IMG/VR virus record: IMGVR_UViG_3300009514_000013 | Span: 1 to 64,000 of that record | Source of the DNA: a virus | Strand: one strand, 5' to 3' | Length of the DNA: 64,000 nt | Shown here: one piece after another, positions 57,713 to 64,000 of the stretch | Position numbering within the stretch: the stretch's first letter is position 1 | Layout: each line of letters starts with the position of its first letter | Translations under genes and position numbers: made by a program | The notes under the pieces: model-generated | The model's database searches: none | The model's input: only the letters and a program-made list of their open reading frames with translations | What the model was told of the DNA's origin: nothing

Positions 57713-57898
57713 ATGGATCAACCGAAAAAGAGTTCAACTCCTATTCCTGACACACCTTTTGAGTCTGAAAACGTCATGGCTGAAGACGCGGCCCGTGTGT
57801 TGAAACAACAGAGAGAACAGTCCGGTGGACTTGAAGACGCATCCAATGAAGGCGATGCACGAGTTTCAGATTCAAAACCTTACAAGAATCTGAAATAG
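57713..57898 (+). CDS. Small disordered protein
   Basis: 61 aa, hydrophilic (DAARVLKQQREQSGGLEDAS). No family recognised; separate ribosome binding site is weak. Confidence 0.45.
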   Translation: MDQPKKSSTPIPDTPFESENVMAEDAARVLKQQREQSGGLEDASNEGDARVSDSKPYKNLK

Positions 57899-57943
57899 CT
57901 CGGGACTTGTAACGAATTCCGTTCGACTGGTAGAACCTTAACT

Positions 57944-58201
57944 ATGCCAACCCCGAGAGATGCTGCGATGAAACATAACGCACCTGGTTCGATGCCTTCT
58001 TATTGTGGTCAGTGTGGTGGACCTGGCTCCATGTGTACTTGTGCAAGTTACAAAGAGCATGGGGCAAACGCCACAAATGCTGGTTCAGCCTCTGCTGACA
58101 ATGGTCCGGAGATCAAAGAGACAAAATCTAATGGGCCCGGCAATGGTTCAGAAAAGAAAGAGAACGGTTCGGAAGAAAAGAAAAACGGAAACCCGTACTA
58201 A
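57944..58201 (+). CDS. Small Cys- and Gly/Asn-rich protein
   Basis: 85 aa. A short Cys motif (YCGQCGGPGSMCTCASY) followed by a repetitive Asn/Gly/Lys/Glu tail (GSEKKENGSEEKKNG). Probably disordered with one metal site. Confidence 0.45.
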   Translation: MPTPRDAAMKHNAPGSMPSYCGQCGGPGSMCTCASYKEHGANATNAGSASADNGPEIKETKSNGPGNGSEKKENGSEEKKNGNPY

Positions 58202-58212
58202 GAGGAAACGAC

Positions 58213-58395
58213 ATGGCTCAAGACAACACTCAGAATAAGCCCACTCAGCAAGATTCCGAACGAAAAGATGAATACCTTGGCGGTTACAAAGATGGATCGG
58301 AAGGCCTCTCGGAAGCACAGAAGTTCGGAACAGATCAGATTCCTGTGACCCACGATGCTCTTCCTGCGAAAAACCTCCAAAAAGCCGGTGGATAG
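58213..58395 (+). CDS. Small hydrophilic protein
   Basis: 60 aa with AGAGGAAACG upstream (DEYLGGYKDGSEGLSEAQKF). The stop abuts the next ATG. No family recognised. Confidence 0.45.
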   Translation: MAQDNTQNKPTQQDSERKDEYLGGYKDGSEGLSEAQKFGTDQIPVTHDALPAKNLQKAGG

Positions 58396-58788
58396 ATGTC
58401 GGTTCCGAAACAAGTAAAGATTTCGGGTGCGATGACCATCGGGCCTATTCAACCAACCACCGCACCTTTCCCAAGTGGTGAAGGTGTTGTGAGTTTGAAT
58501 TTGCTTCACACAAGTCAGGTTGACACAGGTCCCAGATCAAGAATGATCAACTCACCAGCTTCTTTTGAAGATCTCCTTGCTGGTACAGGGATTACCAACC
58601 TTCGTTGGCTGTATCTTCGACCTCGTAATGCAACATTGACGTTCCGTCTGACATCTCCAGCTGGCGTCGATCAAGTCTTAACAATCTCTGAAATGTTGGT
58701 GATGTCTTGCCCATCACCTGGTTCTGAATGGACCTCTCTTGGTGTTCAAGGGGCTGGTGATCTTGAAATGATGCTGGCCGGAGATTAG
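58396..58788 (+). CDS. Hypothetical virion protein
   Basis: 130 aa, beta-rich (NLRWLYLRPRNATLTFRLTS, VLTISEMLVMSCPSPGSEWT). Directly follows the previous stop. The context suggests a capsid or spike accessory. Confidence 0.5.
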   Translation: MSVPKQVKISGAMTIGPIQPTTAPFPSGEGVVSLNLLHTSQVDTGPRSRMINSPASFEDLLAGTGITNLRWLYLRPRNATLTFRLTSPAGVDQVLTISEMLVMSCPSPGSEWTSLGVQGAGDLEMMLAGD

Positions 58789-58814
58789 AAATCCTATTGG
58801 AAGGAAAATAGAAA

Positions 58815-59234
58815 ATGTCTGCAGAAAATCCTACTGTTCGAGAAACTCTTAACAATGGCGTTGTCATGCGCATGTCTGATGCGAGTCGTGAGCTTTGCAT
58901 GGGGGATGTTCTTGCTCGCTTGGTATCAGGTACAGCAGCGGATGAAACCGCTCTGGATCCCGACGGCGCTGGAAACACTTTGAATTTGGCCTCTGCTCCA
59001 TCTTGCTTGTTGGATCTTGTAGCTAACGCGGGAACTTTCACCGGCCGTCTTGAATTGGTGATTGATGCTCGTGACACATCAGCTCCTCGATCTGGTCAAG
59101 CGATGTGGGATGGTCCCGGATCAACCAGGCTTCGATTCAATGCATCTGATGCAATTACTGATCTTGATGCTTGGTATGCCCAATCAACTGACACCTTGAG
59201 CGCTCTTGATCGTGTTCTTGGTCAACGTGACTAA
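58815..59234 (+). CDS. Hypothetical virion protein
   Basis: 139 aa, with GGAAGGAAAA upstream. Mixed alpha/beta (TGRLELVIDARDTSAPRSGQ). Just before the scaffold gene; possible decoration or spike protein. Confidence 0.5.
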   Translation: MSAENPTVRETLNNGVVMRMSDASRELCMGDVLARLVSGTAADETALDPDGAGNTLNLASAPSCLLDLVANAGTFTGRLELVIDARDTSAPRSGQAMWDGPGSTRLRFNASDAITDLDAWYAQSTDTLSALDRVLGQRD

Positions 59235-59251
59235 AATCAAAGGAGAATTTG

Positions 59252-60196
59252 ATGTTTGAAAACGGAAAACCCGTCGAAGGTCAAGTTCAGATTGTCGCTT
59301 CCGATTCTCAGGAACCTCCTAAGGATCCTATGGTTTCGGCTGAACCTCCAAAAGAGGCAGAAGCTCAACCAGTAACCCCGGAAGCGAAATCTTCTGAAGA
59401 AAAGCCAGAAGCCAAAGAAGAGAAAAAGCCCACGTCTGTGAAAGCGAAGAGGACCAACATGGCCCAGCCACCGAAGAAAAAGACATCTCAGCGTAAACGA
59501 TCCATTGAAGATCAAATCGTTTCTCGAGCTCGTCGAGAGTTTCGAAAAAAGATGAAGCCTGTTGCTGAAGCTTTAGGAATTGATCCCAATGACGATGAAG
59601 CTTTCAACGCAAAAATCGACGAAATGTTGAAAGTTCAAGAAGAATCGAAATCTGTGAGTGAGCGTCTGGAAGGTCGGTCGAAAGCTCTTGAAGAAAAAAA
59701 TGGTGAATTGAACGCCAAGATCCACCAACTGCAGACAGAGCTTACGAAATCTCGTCGTGAACTTGTTTCTGAACAAAGAAGCTTTCAGAACCTTCAGATT
59801 GAATATGAAATCAGGACTGAAGCGACGAAAGCTGGTCTCAGAGATCATGACTACGCGGTACATCTCTTCAAACAATTTGTGAAAAGTTCTCCAGAAGATG
59901 CGGAAATTGATCCGGGTTCTTATTTCGAAGGCTTGAAAAAGGATTCTTCGAATCGTCATTTGTTTGTCGAAGAATCCGTATCGGCTGGACCAAAGCCAGT
60001 TTCAGATCAGGTTCAAAATCAAGAAGCAGTAGGAAATAACCAAAACCAAGCCCAGAATCTTCCTCCCCAGGGTGCACCTAAGCCTGTGGATCCAGGGACA
60101 AACACACAGGAAGCTCCTGATGCGCTAACCATGAATCAGCGTGATTTTAACAAACACACGCAAGACAAATATGGGTTCAGAGCTGGGCTGGCTTGA
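59252..60196 (+). CDS. Capsid scaffolding protein
   Basis: 314 aa from the ATG at 59252. Acidic Pro/Glu/Lys-rich N-terminus, a long central coiled coil (KALEEKNGELNAKIHQLQTE) and a Gln/Pro-rich disordered C-terminal part, immediately upstream of the major capsid gene. This is the usual make-up of phage scaffolds, which direct procapsid assembly and are then removed. Confidence 0.7.
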   Translation: MFENGKPVEGQVQIVASDSQEPPKDPMVSAEPPKEAEAQPVTPEAKSSEEKPEAKEEKKPTSVKAKRTNMAQPPKKKTSQRKRSIEDQIVSRARREFRKKMKPVAEALGIDPNDDEAFNAKIDEMLKVQEESKSVSERLEGRSKALEEKNGELNAKIHQLQTELTKSRRELVSEQRSFQNLQIEYEIRTEATKAGLRDHDYAVHLFKQFVKSSPEDAEIDPGSYFEGLKKDSSNRHLFVEESVSAGPKPVSDQVQNQEAVGNNQNQAQNLPPQGAPKPVDPGTNTQEAPDALTMNQRDFNKHTQDKYGFRAGLA

Positions 60197-60243
60197 ACCA
60201 AATACGGTGCTTTGTGTAAGTTGCCGTGTAGAGGGAGATTGAA

Positions 60244-61635
60244 ATGGCCGAGTCAACTGTCGGTGCTAACTTTGTTGTAGCGTTTAACCCAACCGTCGTG
60301 AGTGCGATCCAAGACCGTACTCTCGTGCGTGTCTTCCGTGATGCGCTCTTTCCACGCCTCCTGTATCGAGGCGAAGCAGCACCTGAAATGTGGCCGGTCA
60401 ATCTCGGTGCAAATCAGACCTTTACTCGTACTGGTTTGATGCGTCCGACCACTCGGCCTCTTGATCAGAATCAAGATCCTACTCCGAGTGGTTATGACAT
60501 TGAGCAATGGGAAGCAGAAGCCAAGCAATATGGTTCTGCTATCGATACCCACATGCCGACCAGCTATGTTTCGTTGGCTTCAGTCTATTTGCGAAACATG
60601 CATCAACTTGGCCTCCACTCTGGCCAATCTCTCAACCGAACAGTTCGTGACAAAGTGTTCAACGCCTATACGGCTGGAAATACTGTTGTTGATGGTGCTG
60701 TTGGTGGTGGAGTCGCTGTTCCTGTTGTTTCTCTGAATGGTTTCGCCCGAGTCATCTCTGGTGGACGGCCAGTCCCGGTCTCAGCAGCTGCTCCTCTCCA
60801 GGTCACGATTATCTCTGGTGGTGTTCCGATTACACGAAATGTAATCGCTGCAACTCCTACGACTGCTGGTGATGAAATTCACGGTGGTACTCTGACCCTG
60901 GATGTGGCCCATGCGGGTCTCGCAGATCGAGACATCGTTCTTGCTGGGAATCGTTCTCAGGTCATCAACTCAGGCGGTTCAGTTTCGATTGACGGTATCG
61001 CTAGCTCGGATCAGTTCACCATGGCTGACATTCGTGCTTCGATTGCTCAGTTGAGGCGAAACAATGTTCCGGCTCACGAGGATGGCACCTATCACTGCCA
61101 CTTGGATCCGACTTCCGAAAGTCAGATCTTTGGTGACAACGAGTTCCAACGTCTGAACCAATCGATTCCTGATTACGTTCACTATCGTGACTTCGCCCTT
61201 GCTTCTATTGCAGGAACCACGTTCTACAGGAACACCGAAGCTCCTTTGAGTGCGACAGTCGATCAGGATCCTCAGTTCGGAAACACCTTTGCTCCGGAGA
61301 TCTTCAACACTCCAGCTGCTGGGTCTGCAGTTGAGATCCACCGACCTCTCTTCACCGGAACTGGTTACCTGGAAGAGAAATACCTCGATGAGAGCAAATA
61401 CATCTCTGAAGCTGGAATCATCGGTAAAATCGGCGAGTTCGCTGTTGTGAACAACGGCATCCAGATCATGACGGAGCGAATTCGTCTCATCCTTCGTGCT
61501 CCGTTGGATCGGCTCCAGCAACAGACTTCGGCTGCTTGGTCGTTCTCTGGTGACTGGCCTCTGCCTACGGATTCAACTGTCTTGACCTCACCAGCTGACT
61601 ACAAACGAGCTGTTGTCGTTCAACACGGTTCTTAA
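60244..61635 (+). CDS. Major capsid protein
   Basis: 463 aa, ribosome binding site AGGGAGA. Good codon regularity and Thr/Val/Ala-rich beta content. It follows the scaffold. N-terminal FRDALFPRLLYRGEAAPEMW and C-terminal helices suggest an HK97-fold subunit; the Gly/Val-rich part (residues 150-250) may be an inserted surface domain. Assignment rests on position and composition more than on a motif. Confidence 0.7.
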   Translation: MAESTVGANFVVAFNPTVVSAIQDRTLVRVFRDALFPRLLYRGEAAPEMWPVNLGANQTFTRTGLMRPTTRPLDQNQDPTPSGYDIEQWEAEAKQYGSAIDTHMPTSYVSLASVYLRNMHQLGLHSGQSLNRTVRDKVFNAYTAGNTVVDGAVGGGVAVPVVSLNGFARVISGGRPVPVSAAAPLQVTIISGGVPITRNVIAATPTTAGDEIHGGTLTLDVAHAGLADRDIVLAGNRSQVINSGGSVSIDGIASSDQFTMADIRASIAQLRRNNVPAHEDGTYHCHLDPTSESQIFGDNEFQRLNQSIPDYVHYRDFALASIAGTTFYRNTEAPLSATVDQDPQFGNTFAPEIFNTPAAGSAVEIHRPLFTGTGYLEEKYLDESKYISEAGIIGKIGEFAVVNNGIQIMTERIRLILRAPLDRLQQQTSAAWSFSGDWPLPTDSTVLTSPADYKRAVVVQHGS

Positions 61636-61640
61636 TCTTT

Positions 61641-61800
61641 CGGACTCAGGTCCGATTGCACCTCCCAATATGGGAGGTTTCGGGAGTTCGCTCCCACCTA
61701 CGCCTTCGTGCGGTACTAGGGACTCAGGTCTCTAGGTTTACGAGGGTCCGGGATATTGGTTCTTATCCTTTTGTGGATCCCTCCTGCGGGGTTATAGCTG
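61641..61800 (+). ncRNA. Multi-hairpin structured RNA downstream of the capsid gene
   Basis: Six or more adjacent hairpins: CGGAC-TCAG-GTCCG (61641), ACCTCCC-AATAT-GGGAGGT (61660), GGGAG-TTCG-CTCCC (61682), a CGC-CTTCGT-GCG hairpin (61701), CTAGGGAC-TCAG-GTCTCTAG (61716) and GGATA...TATCC (61751), enclosed by GAGGG/CCCTC. Two share the apical ACTCAGGT. No open gene. Possible roles are mRNA stabiliser, processing site or attenuator. Confidence 0.55.
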
Positions 61801-61870
61801 TGTGCGTTATGAACGCTTTATCAAACCCGGGCCCTCAATTCTTTTTCCAACCGGAAAACCGGAGAATCAA

Positions 61871-62347
61871 ATGACAGAAGAAACGCCAAAACGTCGTCGT
61901 GGACGTCCAAAGAAGAATCAATCTCTTTCTGAACCAAAAGGTAGCCAAGTTGTAAAAGCACCACCTGAGAAACCAGAAGAACTGGATGGTGTAGTTTTTG
62001 TTGATGACAAAGGCGATCCAAGAGAGCTGAACGCTCAGGTTGAAGAAACAAAAGAGAGAACTGTAGCTAGTGACAGTGCGAATCAGGAAGCAGCTAAGAA
62101 GGTGGTTGAGCGGCTTCGATATGAAGTTCCACAAATCAAAAAGGTGACAGTCGATGTCCCGAAAGCGACTGATGAGGAGCAACAGAAGGCAAAACCAACT
62201 GTGTACAGAGTTATCAGTTCACCAGGCCCACTAGCTCGAGGTGCTTCAACTTTCGAACTGAAGCGAGGCAAGTTGATCACCAACCGCGACTACGACATTG
62301 AAGGTCTCATAGCTCAGGGCGTACAGTTGGAAGAGTTCCGAGTCTAG
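61871..62347 (+). CDS. AT-hook-like basic protein of the head operon
   Basis: 158 aa from the ATG at 61871 (GGAGAAT upstream). The N-terminus has PKRRRGRPKKNQ, a clear AT-hook core (RGRPKK), then an acidic/helical region and a C-terminal domain (AQGVQLEEFRV). In many phages a small protein with this kind of C-terminus follows the capsid gene (head completion). DNA binding through the minor groove is inferred. Confidence 0.5.
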   Translation: MTEETPKRRRGRPKKNQSLSEPKGSQVVKAPPEKPEELDGVVFVDDKGDPRELNAQVEETKERTVASDSANQEAAKKVVERLRYEVPQIKKVTVDVPKATDEEQQKAKPTVYRVISSPGPLARGASTFELKRGKLITNRDYDIEGLIAQGVQLEEFRV

Positions 62348-62374
62348 AGTTTCCCTGGCTCGGGGGAGGAAAAC

Positions 62375-62809
62375 ATGGCAGTTCGTCTGTCCGAGCCAGA
62401 TCGTTGTAGGGTTCGACACCATCTCGGGTACTTGAATACCGAACCTGTAAGTTCAATTGCACTTGGTTTTCCAGGAGCTGGACAAGCTCAATTCTTGGTT
62501 GAAACAGCTATGGACCGGCTCATCCCGGAAGCAGTCGGAAAGATTCTCAAGTATCTAGCGATCTTAGATTCGATTGAAGCTCAGATGGTTGATGCTCTCA
62601 AACGTCTAAAGGTGCAGAAACTAGGAGAGATCACTCTTCGAAACAGCAACGAGGAACCTGTTGAACAAGACCTTCTGGAGAAGGAATACAACCGCTGGGC
62701 GAAACGTCTAGCTGATGATCTCGGTGTTCCGATCAACAAGTTCTCAGAGAGATTCCAAAGCGGTTTCTTCGGTGGTCCTGGAATCAACATTCCTGTAGCA
62801 GGTCCCTAA
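62375..62809 (+). CDS. Putative head-tail connector protein
   Basis: 144 aa. Starts with RLSEPDRCRVRHHLGYLNTE, the style of phage head-completion and adaptor proteins, followed by helices. Located two genes after the capsid. The function is inferred from this N-terminus and the position. Confidence 0.5.
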   Translation: MAVRLSEPDRCRVRHHLGYLNTEPVSSIALGFPGAGQAQFLVETAMDRLIPEAVGKILKYLAILDSIEAQMVDALKRLKVQKLGEITLRNSNEEPVEQDLLEKEYNRWAKRLADDLGVPINKFSERFQSGFFGGPGINIPVAGP

Positions 62810-63544
62810 ATGGCAAAAACAAATCTCCGACCGTTGGGTGACATGTCTTTGGTGGACTGTCTCACCGAGTGTGTAGATGATGCTCGTCAGCTCTACACCG
62901 ACTTCGGACTTCGTCCTTACAGGGTAAAGCTTGTTTGGATCGGTTGGTCTGTTGATGAAAACGAAGATGGGATGGTGCAAGAAAACGTCTGGGCCGATGT
63001 CAACGAAACCGATCTTGAAACCGTAACTAGAGATCCAGACATCATTGACCCCCACACTGGCCAGCCTGCTCACCTTGCGTCTGTTGGCGTTGGTAGACCC
63101 TTCTTAGCTAGAGAAATAGAACTCCTTCCTACGCCTCGTGTAGGAGCTCTAACAGGGATAGGGAAAAACCAAGATTCGGTTGGTCTAACAGAACGAGGAA
63201 CACTTTCTGTTGATCAGATCTCATCTCGTCTCTCTGAAGATCTTTTGATGGGTCTGGAGTTTCCATTTCGAGATCTTGATCAGCCAGACAATCTGAAACG
63301 AGGAATTGAGTTCTTCTGGGAAGTCCAAGAAGACCGAAAGTCTGGATATGTCACTCCTGGTTTTGAAGGTTGTGAAGAACCACAAGAACTTCGATCAGTT
63401 CGGCATCGGTACCATGTGTCGAGTAAGCCATATCGAAAAGCTGATGCATTTCAATGGAGTGTGAATCTCAATCGTGCGGATGGTGAACGAGGGCGAGAAG
63501 GTGATACGTCAGTCATCGGATCAGGTGGTGATGTAGATGGTTGA
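62810..63544 (+). CDS. Structural protein of the neck region
   Basis: 244 aa; ATG directly follows the previous stop. Beta-rich, no signal peptide (RVKLVWIGWSVDENEDGMVQ). Usually connector or tail-terminator proteins are encoded here. No family recognised. Confidence 0.5.
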   Translation: MAKTNLRPLGDMSLVDCLTECVDDARQLYTDFGLRPYRVKLVWIGWSVDENEDGMVQENVWADVNETDLETVTRDPDIIDPHTGQPAHLASVGVGRPFLAREIELLPTPRVGALTGIGKNQDSVGLTERGTLSVDQISSRLSEDLLMGLEFPFRDLDQPDNLKRGIEFFWEVQEDRKSGYVTPGFEGCEEPQELRSVRHRYHVSSKPYRKADAFQWSVNLNRADGERGREGDTSVIGSGGDVDG

Positions 63545-64000
63545 GAAAGTCATTGCTTTTAAAGACATCCCGGCGGAACTCCGAAAGGTTGCTGAGAAAG
63601 ATCGTAAAGCTGCAATGAGGGCTGTTCGACGTACACTCGAAGTCGATGCTCAACGTTGGATCCAATGGTCGATTCGTGGAGGTAACTCATCTGGCAATTA
63701 CAGAACTCCGATCAATACTGGTGCTTATGCGAATTCTTGGAAGCACGAAATGACTTCAGATGGTGGAATCTTCTACTCAACTGATGGAGTCAAAGCAGCG
63801 GTTATCGAAGACGGAAGGCGCGAAGCACCAATTCCGATTGTACCATTGGTACATTGGATTCGTCAGAAACTTGGAGAGACTGATGTTAAGAAGGCTACAA
63901 GAATCGCTTTTGCTATCTCAAAGACAGCAGCGGAGAAAGCCCGAGAAGGATTGAAAGTTCTCGATCGGGCTCATCCAAAGATCTTTGATGCGTATGTAAA
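63537..64000 (+). CDS. HK97 gp10-like / neck protein (3' end outside window)
   Basis: At least 154 aa, open to the window end. AMRAVRRTLEVDAQRWIQWS, PINTGAYANSWKHEM and AAVIEDGRREAPIPIVPLVH match the pattern of HK97 gp10-type neck or tail-completion proteins: N-terminal helix, an 'NTGAYANSW' loop and a Glu/Gly strand. Overlaps the previous gene by 8 bp. Confidence 0.65.
   Translation, partial: MVEKVIAFKDIPAELRKVAEKDRKAAMRAVRRTLEVDAQRWIQWSIRGGNSSGNYRTPINTGAYANSWKHEMTSDGGIFYSTDGVKAAVIEDGRREAPIPIVPLVHWIRQKLGETDVKKATRIAFAISKTAAEKAREGLKVLDRAHPKIFDAYV

Overview
The window reads as part of a tailed double-stranded DNA phage (Caudoviricetes) genome. It has densely packed genes with 1-4 bp start/stop overlaps, a replication and recombination block, split packaging genes and a head-morphogenesis block. 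The host is probably a delta-type bacterium such as a myxobacterium, bradymonad or relative. This is an inference from a lipoprotein with MopE-type DGIDNDCNG repeats and from a small protein resembling a family I recall from Myxococcales; nothing in the window proves it.

Layout. 1-3.9 kb: end of a beta-helix tail spike, a structural protein and a lysis cluster (amidase, holin-like and overlapping spanin-like genes). 3.9-7.7 kb, minus strand: RuvC resolvase, Dam-like methyltransferase and unknowns, separated by four repeat-array genes. 7.8-17 kb: HTH protein, SF2 helicase, replication initiator with internal 33-bp iterons, DnaB-like helicase, TOPRIM primase and family B DNA polymerase. 17-26 kb: possible ssDNA-binding protein, RecA-like recombinase, SbcD/SbcC pair and ParB-methyltransferase fusion. 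26-29.5 kb: three predicted lipoproteins and a beta-helix protein. 29.5-36.3 kb: DUF6745-like protein, probable small terminase, many microproteins and the terminase ATPase half interrupted by an intein. 36-49 kb: mostly small accessory genes, two metallophosphoesterases, a saccharopine-dehydrogenase-like enzyme, MazG, HD and DUF5664-like nucleotide enzymes and a ClpP-like protease. 49.3-64 kb: the terminase nuclease half, a structured RNA region with a tmRNA-like acceptor domain, portal, MuF-like protein, scaffold, major capsid protein and connector genes. The tail tube, tape measure and baseplate are outside the window.

The most unusual feature is a family of small genes made of a 12-bp unit, constant 7-mer CTCGCTT plus five variable bases, translated as the tetrapeptide S-L-x-x. 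Nine near-perfect arrays of about 11-22 units sit between unrelated genes on both strands, always in the direction of their operon. They share N-termini (MKKVEMKPL-like) and C-termini (REELKQ-like), and overlap neighbours by a few bases. About ten further microproteins look like decayed relatives that keep the SL periodicity with other codons, which points to selection on the protein. Other leads are a mini tmRNA-like RNA with a G3:U70 pair, a 16-bp palindrome directly before several start codons that lack a Shine-Dalgarno sequence, and a large terminase split into two genes 13 kb apart.
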